A DNA stretch of 64,000 nt from Streptomyces brevispora (lineage in GTDB: Bacteria > Actinomycetota > Actinomycetes > Streptomycetales > Streptomycetaceae), in contig NZ_VIWW01000002.1 in NCBI RefSeq assembly GCF_007829885.1, positions 248,001-312,000 of the forward strand. Direction: 5' to 3'. This document shows positions 36,043 to 44,810 of the stretch, one piece after another; position 1 is the stretch's first letter; every line of letters begins with the position of its first letter. The notes beneath the pieces are model-generated. The model was given only the letters and a program-made list of their open reading frames with translations. It ran no database searches and had not been told where the DNA came from. The position numbers were made by a program, and so were the translations under genes.

Positions 36043-36870
36043 TCAAGAAGCTGACGCCCCACGCGACTTCAGGGCGATCTGCCACCGGTAGAAGCTCATC
36101 GCCAGGGCGAAGTCCAGGCCGGCCCGCCCGTCCAGGAAGCCCCGCCGGTACACGTACATGTACGCGAAGGACACCAGCGGTTTGAACGGTGCCTTGTGGA
36201 ACAGCTGCCCCTGACGGGACTTGACCCTGCGGACCTGCTCCTTGACCTCGGGGTGATGCTCCAGCCACGCCTCCCAGTCCGAGTACCGGTTGTGCCGCTC
36301 GAACCAGGCGGTCACCGGGTCGAGATCCTGATGCTCGATCGGGTTACGGAGTGTTCCCGCGCTCACCGCGACCGGCTGGTAGTGGCCCTCGACCTCACCG
36401 ATGCCGGGGGCATCGAGATCGCCCACCTCCGGATACCGGCTGCGGGTCCGGTCGGTCAGCGACCGCTTGCGGATGGTGTAGCCGTGCCGCAGCCGCTTCC
36501 CGGAGAACCAGTAACCCAGCGGGATGTCGTACGCGGCGGGCCTCGGCGCGTCCGGGTCGGCGAAGACCTGCCGCAACTCGGCCAGCAGACCGGGGCTCAG
36601 CCGTTCGTCGCCGTCGAGCAGCAGGATCCAGTCCAGGTCCGTGCGGACATGGTCCAGGCACCACTGCTTCTTGCGCGGATGCCCGCCGTCCCAGGTGTAC
36701 ATGACGACCTCGGCCCCGCACTCCGCGGCGATCTTCGCCGTGTCGTCCGTACTGTGCGAGTCGACCACCACGACCGCCTCGAAGTGGCCGAGGACCGACT
36801 TCACCGCCTCGGCGATGTTGAGCCCCTCGTTCTTCGTGGGGATGGCCACGGCTATCGGCAGCCTGTTCAT
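36043..36870 (-). CDS. Glycosyltransferase family 2, WaaE/KdtX-like
   Basis: A 275-residue soluble GT2. It has VAIPTKNEGLNIAEAV, VVVDSHSTDDTA, and the metal-binding LLLDGDERLSPGL at residues about 85-97. The C-terminal part (KAPFKPLVSFAYMYVYRRGF, then ALAMSFYRWQIALKSRG) is that of the WaaE/KdtX-like group acting on lipid-linked glycans. ATG 36870 follows a perfect GGAGG and overlaps the stop of the lipoprotein gene (ATGA). It is the last gene of a five-gene coupled minus-strand unit that begins with gmd. Confidence 0.9.
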   Translation of the reverse strand: MNRLPIAVAIPTKNEGLNIAEAVKSVLGHFEAVVVVDSHSTDDTAKIAAECGAEVVMYTWDGGHPRKKQWCLDHVRTDLDWILLLDGDERLSPGLLAELRQVFADPDAPRPAAYDIPLGYWFSGKRLRHGYTIRKRSLTDRTRSRYPEVGDLDAPGIGEVEGHYQPVAVSAGTLRNPIEHQDLDPVTAWFERHNRYSDWEAWLEHHPEVKEQVRRVKSRQGQLFHKAPFKPLVSFAYMYVYRRGFLDGRAGLDFALAMSFYRWQIALKSRGASAS

Positions 36871-37580
36871 CCGTTGCCTCCTTCGGGCAGCCAGGCGTAA
36901 CAGCCTGTGGAGGTGAAGGCGCGGGCCGCCACCGGGATCGTGATGCGGCTGCGCTTCCCGTCGCCGGACGAGCCCGACGCCAGGACCTTGCCGTTCGCCC
37001 CGGTGATCTCCCAGCCGCAGTTCTTCGTGGGTGCGACATCGCGGTAGCGGCCCGGCCGCAGCCGCGCGCCCTTGTACGTGCCGTCGGGGTACGCCAGCGA
37101 GGCCTGCTCCACGAGCTCCTTGTGCTGCGTGCACAGGTGTCCGGCGGCGGGCTCGGCATCGGCGATCTCGCCCGTGGCCACGGCGCCGACCGCGATGTCC
37201 CGGTCGACCTTGACCAGATACGTCAGCCGGTCGCAGGTCTCCTGTCCGCTCTGGAGCACCGCCGCCGGGTCCATGCCCTTGGGCACCCGGTCGACCAGGT
37301 ACTTCTTCTGCTTCTTGGTGAACGTGCCTGTGGCCGGGGTGAGTTCGACGGTGGGTGTCTTCGGCGGCTCACTGGAGCGCGAGGCCCGCGGACCGGCCGG
37401 GGCCGCGCCCGGCCCCGCGGAGCCGTCCGGGCTCGCGGGCGCGCCGGCCACCGGCCCCGCCGAGGCCGCAAGGCCGGCGCCGGCCGTCTTCTCCCCGCCT
37501 CCGTCGGAGGAGGAGCCGCAGGCGGCCAGCGCCGCCGTCGTGATCACGACGACGGCGCCGGCCAGGAACGGATGTCTCAT
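36867..37580 (-). CDS. Secreted lipoprotein of the polysaccharide locus
   Basis: A 237-residue protein with a lipoprotein signal: hydrophobic core VVVITTAALAA and lipobox LAAC with Cys21, to be lipidated and anchored outside the membrane. An Ala/Pro/Gly/Ser linker spans about 25-75. The C-terminal domain (TFTKKQKKYLVDRVPKGMDP onward) carries four or so Cys and ends in a compact beta domain (GWEITGANGKVLASG). No family recognised. Both ends overlap neighbours by ATGA, so it is produced with the LamG proteins and the GT2. Confidence 0.8.
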   Translation of the reverse strand: MRHPFLAGAVVVITTAALAACGSSSDGGGEKTAGAGLAASAGPVAGAPASPDGSAGPGAAPAGPRASRSSEPPKTPTVELTPATGTFTKKQKKYLVDRVPKGMDPAAVLQSGQETCDRLTYLVKVDRDIAVGAVATGEIADAEPAAGHLCTQHKELVEQASLAYPDGTYKGARLRPGRYRDVAPTKNCGWEITGANGKVLASGSSGDGKRSRITIPVAARAFTSTGCYAWLPEGGNG

Positions 37581-39835
37581 CCACCTGTCCTCAGGGCGTA
37601 GTGGGCACTGACCTGGGCCGCGGTCAGCGCGGTCGGGTACACGGCGGTCTCGTCGATCTGTCCGGCGAAGAAGTCGCTCGTCGGACGGTTCGGCCAGGTC
37701 GCCAGGTTGTCCCCGCCCACCCGCCAGTAGCCGGTGTAGTTCTCGTTCGTGGTGTACAGCGCGTTCGAGACACGGAGCTGTCCGTCCACGTACAGGGCCA
37801 TGCCGCCTGAACCCTGGGTCGCGACGACGTGGTGCCAGGCACCGTCGTTGTAGGCCGTGGATGTGCTGACGGTCCGGCCGCCGCCGTCGTGGGTGCCGAA
37901 GGTGAGGCGCCCGTTGTTGAGCATGTACACATGCTTGTCGTACTGGCCGCTCACTTCCATGGTCTTGCTGCCGAAGCCGATGATCTTCCCTCCCCGGATC
38001 GTCGTCGTCTTGATCCAGGTCTCCACGGAGAACTTCGTGGCCTGGGCGTGGCTCCGGTTGCTGTACGCGTACTGAGTGGTCCCGTTGAACCCGATGGCGG
38101 TCGAGGGCCCGGCCACGGCGGCCGGGGTCTGCCGATAGGAGGGCGCGTTGCGCAGGAAGCCGTTGTCCAGACCCGCTCCCGTGTCGGCGGCGAAGGTAGA
38201 CGTGCCCTCGTCGTAGCGCCAGTACAGGGTGGCGCCGTCGGACAGCACCCTGGCCGGGTAGCTCTCGGCCTTCGACGCCACGATCGCGGTCACCGCGGGT
38301 GACTTGGCGCTGGTGTTGATGCCGTCGCTCGCACTGATCCGGTAGGTGTGCGTCTCACCCGGTGCGACGTCGGTGTCGGTCCATCGCAGCTGCGGGCGGT
38401 CCCAGAACACGGAGTAGCCCGTCGTGGTGTGGACGGGTGTGCTCGCGCCGTCCCGGTAGACGCGGTAGATCAGCTCCCCGTCGTCCGTGTCGAAGCTCGT
38501 CTGCCAGTTCACGTCCACCTTGTTCGGGGCGACCGTGGAGACGCTCACGTTGGGCACCCACGGGGCCCCGGTGTCGGGGCCGTCGGCGAAGCGGGTCAGC
38601 CCCTGCTGCGGTGAGCTGTTGACGGTGGTGAACTCGCCGCCCACCCACAGGTAGTGATGCCCGCCGCTGTCGGTCTGCGCCATCACCCGGGGGCCGACCG
38701 GCTCCCCGATCCCGTCATTGGTGTCGGGGAACCACGGAAGCAGCTTGGGGTCGTCGACGGACTGCGCCAGCAGATGCTTGCGCGGCTGGTCCGGGAACTC
38801 ACCCATCGAGGCGCAGTCATGAGCGTGACTGCCGCTGTAGAGCACCCCCTTGTGCACCAGGACGGCCTGTGTGGCACCGAGACAGGTGTCCCGCCACACC
38901 TGCTGGAAGGTGGTCAGGTCAACGGCGATCCGGCCGTCGAAGACACCACCCCCGGTGCCCTCGTTGGCGGTGTAGAACTTGGTGGCGTCCGTGGTGAGGT
39001 CCTGCACCGTCGAGGTGTTCGGGATGAAGCCCGGGTAGCTCTTGTCCAGGGCGCCCGTCGTCGCGTTCACCACCGCGAGGGCGTGCGACGCGGTGCCGTT
39101 GACGGTGAAGAAGTCGCCCCCGATCACGACGTGCTGCCCATCGGGAGTGACCTCTACGGCCCGCCCCACCTCGTCCGTGTTGGCCGTCCACGGCTTCAGC
39201 GCGGCGCCCGTGGTGACCGCGGCGAACTTGTTGCGGGTCTGCCCCGCGACACTGTTGAAGTCACCGCCGAGATAGACCGTGTCGCCGGTGACGGCAAGGG
39301 CCCGGACGGTCGCGGAGACGGCGATCTTGAAGTTCGTGCGCGGGGTGCAGGTCGCCGTGTCGATGGCCACGATGTTACTGACGCCGACCCCGTTCACCGA
39401 ACCGAACTGGCCTCCCGCGTAGAGGGTTTTGCCGTCGGGGGAGAGGGTGAGGGCCCGCACGGTCGCGGTTCCCGAGGAGAGGGTGAACGACAGGCTGCAG
39501 CCGGTCGGCGCACCGGTCGCGGCGTCGAACGCGGCGAAGTTCACCGCGGGCTGTTCGGACGATCCGGCAGGCGCGCCCGGCGGCCGTACGGTGGAGAAGG
39601 TGCCGCCCGTGTAGACGACCCCGTCGTCCGACGCGGCCATCGACCAGACGATGCCGTTGGTCTGCCAGGTGGAGAGATTGTCGGCGGTGAGCGAGACCGG
39701 CGCGGTGAGCGCTGTGGCCGGGGAACCCCCGGCAGCGGCGGCGCTCAGCGCCCCGGCGAGCAGGCCGAGCGCGGCGGCCGCGGCCCGTACCCGGCCACGT
39801 CCACGGGATCTGCGCCCCGTACTTTCGTTCATCAT
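37577..39835 (-). CDS. Secreted beta-propeller/Fn3/LamG protein (copy 1)
   Basis: A 752-residue protein. It has a signal peptide (residues about 1-42), then beta-propeller-like repeats to about 410 with recurring VVYTGGTF, LYAGGQF and VYLGGDF blades, an Fn3-like domain (about 415-505) and a LamG/concanavalin-like domain (about 510-750; ETWIKTT, WHHVVATQG, GQIDETAVYPTALTAAQV). It is probably an extracellular protein binding carbohydrate. It is the shorter paralogue of the adjacent upstream gene and is coupled to both neighbours by 4-base overlaps. No catalytic motif was seen. Confidence 0.85.
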   Translation of the reverse strand: MMNESTGRRSRGRGRVRAAAAALGLLAGALSAAAAGGSPATALTAPVSLTADNLSTWQTNGIVWSMAASDDGVVYTGGTFSTVRPPGAPAGSSEQPAVNFAAFDAATGAPTGCSLSFTLSSGTATVRALTLSPDGKTLYAGGQFGSVNGVGVSNIVAIDTATCTPRTNFKIAVSATVRALAVTGDTVYLGGDFNSVAGQTRNKFAAVTTGAALKPWTANTDEVGRAVEVTPDGQHVVIGGDFFTVNGTASHALAVVNATTGALDKSYPGFIPNTSTVQDLTTDATKFYTANEGTGGGVFDGRIAVDLTTFQQVWRDTCLGATQAVLVHKGVLYSGSHAHDCASMGEFPDQPRKHLLAQSVDDPKLLPWFPDTNDGIGEPVGPRVMAQTDSGGHHYLWVGGEFTTVNSSPQQGLTRFADGPDTGAPWVPNVSVSTVAPNKVDVNWQTSFDTDDGELIYRVYRDGASTPVHTTTGYSVFWDRPQLRWTDTDVAPGETHTYRISASDGINTSAKSPAVTAIVASKAESYPARVLSDGATLYWRYDEGTSTFAADTGAGLDNGFLRNAPSYRQTPAAVAGPSTAIGFNGTTQYAYSNRSHAQATKFSVETWIKTTTIRGGKIIGFGSKTMEVSGQYDKHVYMLNNGRLTFGTHDGGGRTVSTSTAYNDGAWHHVVATQGSGGMALYVDGQLRVSNALYTTNENYTGYWRVGGDNLATWPNRPTSDFFAGQIDETAVYPTALTAAQVSAHYALRTGG

Positions 39836-42606
39836 TCAGCTCCGAAGGTGAGAACGAGCTGCGGCCGGTGGGCCGCGGTTGCGACCTCGCTCGACCAGAT
39901 GCGGAGAGAGTCCGTTCCGCCGCTGGTGAGGGCGAGTGAGTAGGAGGAGCCCAGGGCTCCGCCCAGCGCCGGCGCGTCCAGCTCCACCGCGTAGTCGGTG
40001 GAGACGGCGGTCGCGCCGGAAATGGTCCCGAGCACCGTCGCGGCGAGCGACGGCCGGGAGTTGTAGGTGACCGCCGACTCGGTCCACGCGCCGGTGACCG
40101 GCACGAGGGTGTGGCTGTCGGCCGAGCCCGCCGTGGGGTCCGACGAGGTACGGAAGGTGAGCCGGGCGCTCTTGAGTTCCTGCCCGGCCGGGGCGGCGGG
40201 CAGGTCGTACCGGAGGTAGCTCAGATAGGCCGTGGTGCCCCGGGAAGCGAGCTGGTTGTCGTCGTACGTGGTGTTCGCGGCGACGCTGTTGACGTACGCG
40301 TCCTCGGTCGGTGTCAGGGTGACGGTGGTGTCGCCCGGACCGGACGGGGTGTCCGCCAGATCATGGTGCGCGGCCACCTGCGCCGCGGTCAGCGCCGACG
40401 GATAGATCGCCGTCTCGTCGACCTGCCCCGCGAAGTAGGTGCTGGTGGGGCGGTTCGGCCAGCCGTTGGTCATGGCGTCCCCGCCGACCCGCCAGTACCC
40501 GTTGTACGAGCGGTTGCCGGCCGTGGGGTTGGAGCCGACGGACACGCCGTCCACGTACAGCCTCATGCCGGACGGTCCCTGGGTGGCCACCGCGTGGTGC
40601 CAGGCGTTGTCGTTGTACGAGGCGGCCGAGGTGACGGTGGGGCGGCTGCTGGTGCTGCCGACCTGGACACCGAAGGTGAGGCGCCCGTTGTCGGTGAGGT
40701 ACAGGAGCTTGTCGGAGATCCCGCTGGTGTGCCCCTGCGCGCTTCCGATGTTGTTGCCGTAACCGACGATCCGGCCGCCCCGGCCCGTGTCGGTGCGGAA
40801 CCAGGTCTCGATGGAGTACGGGGTCGGCGACGTGTAGTGGTGCAGCCGGTCACTGTAGACGTACTCGTCGGTGCCGTTGAGGGCGAGCGCCGCGGAACCG
40901 GCCACGGCGGACGGCGTCGAACGGTACGAGGGCGCGTTCATGTACACGCCGCCGTCTTCGTTGTCCGAGGCATCGGCGGCGAACGCGCCGCCCGCCTCGT
41001 CGTAGCGCCAGTACAGATCCGCCCCGTCGGCCAGTACCCGCTGCGCGTACGGACTCGACGAAGCGGCCGCGGTGACGGAGAAACTGGGGCTGAGCGCACT
41101 GGTGTTGGTGCCGTCGCTCGCCGTGATCCGGTACGAGTAGCTCCGCCCCGCCACGACATCGGTGTCGGTGAACGTGAACTGCGGCCTGCTGAAGAAGAGC
41201 GAGGAACCGGTCATGGTGCGGACGGGCGTCGAGCCGCCGTCGCGGTATACCCGGTAGGTGAGCAGGCTGTCGTCCAGGTCCAGGCTCGCCCGCCAGCTGA
41301 CCCGCACCTCACCGGCCCGCGGCGCCGAAAGGCTCACCACGGGTACGGAGGGCGCCCCGGTGTCCGGGGCGTTGGCGAACCGGGTCAGGGCCTGCTGCGC
41401 CACCCCGTTGACGGTCGTGAACTCCCCGCCCACCCAGAGGAAGTCGCGGCCGCCCCGCGACGAGACGGTCAGGGCACGCGGCCCCACCGGTTCACCGATG
41501 CCGTCATTGGTGTCCGGGAGCCAGCCCAGCATGGCCGGATCGTCGACCGACTGGGCGGTGAGGTGCTTGCGGACCTGGTTGGGGAACCCGCCCATGGTCG
41601 AGCAGTCGTGGACATGGCTGCCCGCGTAGAGCACCCCCCGGTAGACCCGCAGGGCCTGCGTGGCGCCCTGACAGGTGTCCCGCCAGCGCTGGTCGAAGGT
41701 GTCGAGCCCCATGGCCAGACGGCCGTCGAAGGAGGCGCCGCCGGCACCCTCACCACCGACGTACCAGCCGTTGGACGCGGTGTCGGTGATGATGTCCTTG
41801 ATCACGGCGGAGGACGGGATGAAGTTGCCGGTGTAGGCACGGGTCAGCGCGCCCGAAGCGGCGCTGGTCACCGCGAGGGCGTGAGAGTTCGTGCCGCCCA
41901 CGGTGAAGAAGTCGCCGCCGATCAGCACGTTCTGCCCGTCCGGGGTGACCTTCAGGGTCCTGCCCGGATCATCGACGTCCGGGTTCCAGCCGGTCACCGC
42001 ACCGGCGGCCGTGACCGCGCCGAAGAAGCGGCGGGTCCGGCCGTTGAGGCTCTGGAAGTCGCCGCCGGCGTAGACGGTTCCGTCTGCCGCCACGTCCAGC
42101 GCCCGCACGGTCGCCCCGAAGTTCGGTGCGAACCCCGGGCGCAGCGTGCAGTTGCCGGTGTTGATGGCGACCAGGCCGTTGGCGCCCGTCCCGTTGACCG
42201 CGTTGAAGTAGCCGCCCGCGTACAGCGTGGACTTGTCGGGCGAGACCGCGAGCGCCCGCACGGTCGAGGTGCCGCTGCTCCGGGTGAAGGAGAGCGAGCA
42301 GCCGGTGGGTGCGCCGGTGGCCGCGTCGAACGCGGCGAAGTTGACCGCGGAGGTGGTGTTGCCGCCCGCGGGGGAGCCGGCCGGGCGCACACCGGTGAAC
42401 GTGCCTCCCGCGTAGACGACGCCGTTCGCCTCGGCGAGCGACCAGACGATGCCGTTCGTCTGGTACGTGGCGAGGCTGTCGGCGGTGAAACCGACGGGCG
42501 GAGTCAGCGCGGCGGCCGGGGGAGCGGTGACCCCGGACACGGTGAGGACCCCGGCCGCCAGGGAGAGCACCGCGGCGAACACCCCGCCACGTCCGGGGCG
42601 GCTCAC
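39832..42606 (-). CDS. Secreted beta-propeller/Fn3/LamG protein with extra DNRLRE domain (copy 2)
   Basis: A 924-residue paralogue of the next gene: signal peptide, propeller (about 35-400; VVYAGGTF, LYAGGYF, VYAGGDF), Fn3 (about 405-500) and LamG (about 510-745). It adds a C-terminal beta-sandwich of about 170 residues (EDAYVNSVAANTTYDDNQL, then SYLRYDLPA, VTYNSRPSL) of the DNRLRE/CBM96-like type, which suggests a second glycan-binding or anchoring site. Overlapping start and stop codons join it to gmd upstream and its paralogue downstream. A tandem duplication followed by domain loss or gain is likely. Confidence 0.86.
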   Translation of the reverse strand: MSRPGRGGVFAAVLSLAAGVLTVSGVTAPPAAALTPPVGFTADSLATYQTNGIVWSLAEANGVVYAGGTFTGVRPAGSPAGGNTTSAVNFAAFDAATGAPTGCSLSFTRSSGTSTVRALAVSPDKSTLYAGGYFNAVNGTGANGLVAINTGNCTLRPGFAPNFGATVRALDVAADGTVYAGGDFQSLNGRTRRFFGAVTAAGAVTGWNPDVDDPGRTLKVTPDGQNVLIGGDFFTVGGTNSHALAVTSAASGALTRAYTGNFIPSSAVIKDIITDTASNGWYVGGEGAGGASFDGRLAMGLDTFDQRWRDTCQGATQALRVYRGVLYAGSHVHDCSTMGGFPNQVRKHLTAQSVDDPAMLGWLPDTNDGIGEPVGPRALTVSSRGGRDFLWVGGEFTTVNGVAQQALTRFANAPDTGAPSVPVVSLSAPRAGEVRVSWRASLDLDDSLLTYRVYRDGGSTPVRTMTGSSLFFSRPQFTFTDTDVVAGRSYSYRITASDGTNTSALSPSFSVTAAASSSPYAQRVLADGADLYWRYDEAGGAFAADASDNEDGGVYMNAPSYRSTPSAVAGSAALALNGTDEYVYSDRLHHYTSPTPYSIETWFRTDTGRGGRIVGYGNNIGSAQGHTSGISDKLLYLTDNGRLTFGVQVGSTSSRPTVTSAASYNDNAWHHAVATQGPSGMRLYVDGVSVGSNPTAGNRSYNGYWRVGGDAMTNGWPNRPTSTYFAGQVDETAIYPSALTAAQVAAHHDLADTPSGPGDTTVTLTPTEDAYVNSVAANTTYDDNQLASRGTTAYLSYLRYDLPAAPAGQELKSARLTFRTSSDPTAGSADSHTLVPVTGAWTESAVTYNSRPSLAATVLGTISGATAVSTDYAVELDAPALGGALGSSYSLALTSGGTDSLRIWSSEVATAAHRPQLVLTFGAE

Positions 42607-43616
42607 CGGTCGACCCGCACGGCGGCCCCGGTGAGCTGGTCGGCCAGCTGCCGGACATCGGCGTCGACCATGATCCGGGCCAGCTCCCGCGATTTCACGG
42701 CCGGCTTCCAGCCGAGCTGTTCCGCCGCCTTGGACGCGTCCCCGATCAGCGCGTCGACCTCGCTGGGCCGCTCGTACTTCGCGTCGTACCGGACGTGGTC
42801 GCGCCAGTCCAGACCGGCGTGCTCGAAGGCGTACTCCAGGAACTGCCGGACGCTGACCCCCTCACCGGTGGCCACCACGTAGTCGTCCGGGGCGTCGCAC
42901 TGGAGCATCCGCCACATCGCGTCGACGTACTCGGGGGCGTAACCCCAGTCGCGCACCGCGTCCAGGTTCCCCAGGTGCAGATGCGTCTGCAGGCCCGCCT
43001 TGATCCGGGCCACCCCGCGAGTGATCTTCCGGGTCACGAATGTCTCGCCGCGACGCGGGGACTCGTGGTTGAACAGGATCCCGTTGACCGCGAACATCCC
43101 ATACGCCTCACGGTAGTTGACCGTCGACCAGTACGAGTAGACCTTCGCGACGCTGTACGGGCTGCGCGGATGGAACGGCGTCCGCTCGCTCTGTGGCGGC
43201 GGGTTGGCGCCGAACATCTCCGAGGAGGACGCCTGGTAGACACGGGTGTCGATGCCGCTGGCGCGCACGGCCTCCAGGAGGCGGATCGTGCCGAGCCCGG
43301 TGATGTCACCCGTGTACAGCGGGGCGTCGAAGGAGACCCGGACATGCGACTGCGCGCCGAGGTTGTAGACCTCGTCGGGCCGGATGTCGCGCAGCAGGTT
43401 CACCAGGGCGACACCGTCGGCGAGATCGGCGTGATGCAGGACGAAGGAGCGGTTCTCCTCCTCGGGACCCTGGTAGATGTGGTCGATCCGCTCGGTGTTG
43501 AAGCTCGACGAACGGCGGATGAGTCCATGGACCGTGTATCCCTTTTGGAGCAACAGTTCGGACAGGTACGAACCGTCCTGTCCGGTCACGCCGGTGATGA
43601 GCGCGGTCTTCGCCAC
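42603..43616 (-). CDS. gmd: GDP-mannose 4,6-dehydratase
   Basis: A 337-residue extended SDR. It has the NAD(P) loop GVTGQDGSYLSELLL, the family marker RRSSSFNTERIDHIY, the active-site SSSEMFG and Y-x3-K in PYSVAKVYSYW, and NGILFNHESPRRGETFVTRK, all diagnostic. It makes GDP-4-keto-6-deoxy-D-mannose, the precursor of GDP-L-fucose and GDP-D-rhamnose. A GTG start at 43616 has GGGGGAGA directly upstream. It is first in a five-gene coupled operon and divergent from fcl, the next enzyme of the pathway, across 111 bp. Confidence 0.95.
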   Translation of the reverse strand: MAKTALITGVTGQDGSYLSELLLQKGYTVHGLIRRSSSFNTERIDHIYQGPEEENRSFVLHHADLADGVALVNLLRDIRPDEVYNLGAQSHVRVSFDAPLYTGDITGLGTIRLLEAVRASGIDTRVYQASSSEMFGANPPPQSERTPFHPRSPYSVAKVYSYWSTVNYREAYGMFAVNGILFNHESPRRGETFVTRKITRGVARIKAGLQTHLHLGNLDAVRDWGYAPEYVDAMWRMLQCDAPDDYVVATGEGVSVRQFLEYAFEHAGLDWRDHVRYDAKYERPSEVDALIGDASKAAEQLGWKPAVKSRELARIMVDADVRQLADQLTGAAVRVDR

Positions 43617-43727
43617 GTCTCCCCCTTCTGTGGTCGCCGAGAGGCTGTTGGCCGACGAAATTTCAGAGTTTGAGCGATCTGCGGTAAAACGTCACCGCGA
43701 CATGGAGCTGCTGGCACAATCCGAGCC

Positions 43728-44711
43728 ATGACGACTGATCTCCCCGGCCCTTCCCAGGAATCCGTCCCGTCCCTGCTACGTCCCGGCGCCCGTGTGTTCG
43801 TCGCCGGCCATCGCGGTCTGGTGGGCTCGGCGGTGGTGCGCCGACTCACCGCCGAAGGCCACGAGGCGATCACTCGCGGCCGTGACCACCTGGACCTGCA
43901 TGATGCCGAGCGGACCGCGGCCTTTCTGCGGGACGCGCGTCCGGACGCCGTGGTGTTGGCCGCCGCCAAGGTCGGCGGGATCATGGCCAACAGCACGTAT
44001 CCCGTGCAGTTCCTGGAGGACAATCTGCGGATCCAGCTGAGCGTGACAGCCGGGGCGCACGCGGCGGGCGTCGAGCGGCTGCTCTTTCTCGGCTCGTCCT
44101 GCATCTACCCCAAGCGCGCCCCGCAGCCCATCCCCGAGAGCGCCCTGCTCACCGGCCCGCTGGAGCCGACCAACGAGGCGTACGCGCTGGCGAAGATCGC
44201 CGGGATCGTGCAGATCCAGTCCTACCGCCGGCAGTACGGCGCCTCGTACATCAGCGCCATGCCCACCAATCTCTACGGACCGGGTGACAACTTCGACCTG
44301 GAGACCTCGCACGTCCTGCCCGCGCTGATCCGCCGCTTCCACGAGGCGCGGCGGAGCGGGGCGCCTGCCGTCACGCTCTGGGGCTCCGGAAGCCCCCGGC
44401 GCGAGTTCCTGCACGTCGACGACCTGGCAGCCGCCTGTGTACTGCTGCTGGAGCGATATGACGGTGACGAACCCGTCAACGTCGGCTCCGGAGCGGATCT
44501 GACGATCCGTGAACTCGCTTCGACAGTATCTGATGTGACGTCCTATCAGGGAATCGTCGAATGGGACACCGCCAAGCCGGACGGCACGCCGCGCAAGCTG
44601 CTGGACGTGTCCCGGCTGGCCGCCCTCGGCTTCGAACCGCGGATCGGGCTGCGTGAGGGAATCGCCAGGACGTACGCTTGGTGGCTCCAGCAGCAGGGCG
44701 CCCAGGTCTGA
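43728..44711 (+). CDS. fcl: GDP-L-fucose synthase
   Basis: A 327-residue epimerase/reductase SDR. It has GHRGLVGSAVVRRL near residue 26, LAAAKVGGIMAN, SSCIYPKRAPQPI and Y-x3-K in NEAYALAKIAG, all typical of GDP-fucose synthase, which turns GDP-4-keto-6-deoxymannose into GDP-L-fucose. ATG 43728 has CACAAT 7 bases upstream and no ribosome site, so it may be leaderless. The first 20 residues are a Pro/Ser-rich extension. Paired head to head with gmd. Confidence 0.93.
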   Translation: MTTDLPGPSQESVPSLLRPGARVFVAGHRGLVGSAVVRRLTAEGHEAITRGRDHLDLHDAERTAAFLRDARPDAVVLAAAKVGGIMANSTYPVQFLEDNLRIQLSVTAGAHAAGVERLLFLGSSCIYPKRAPQPIPESALLTGPLEPTNEAYALAKIAGIVQIQSYRRQYGASYISAMPTNLYGPGDNFDLETSHVLPALIRRFHEARRSGAPAVTLWGSGSPRREFLHVDDLAAACVLLLERYDGDEPVNVGSGADLTIRELASTVSDVTSYQGIVEWDTAKPDGTPRKLLDVSRLAALGFEPRIGLREGIARTYAWWLQQQGAQV

Positions 44712-44715
44712 CCGA

Positions 44716-44740
44716 CGGCCGGGACCGGCCCTCCCGGCCG
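44716..44740. terminator. Hairpin after fcl
   Basis: CGGCCGGGA (44716-44724) and TCCCGGCCG (44732-44740) form a perfect 9-bp stem with a 7-base loop, 4 bases after the fcl stop. The convergent sugar-transferase gene ends at 44811, so it could serve both directions. Confidence 0.65.
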
Positions 44741-44810
44741 GGTGGGTGGACGCCTTCGCGCTGCCGCCCACCCGGCCCTCTCCCGCTCCTCGCATCTGCC
44801 GCCGCCGCTC

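Noticed and set aside
40111..42882. Plus-strand open frame of about 923 codons
   Set aside because: Antisense of the secreted propeller/LamG gene and the end of gmd; composition is biased and shows no fold, while the minus strand has clear domains.
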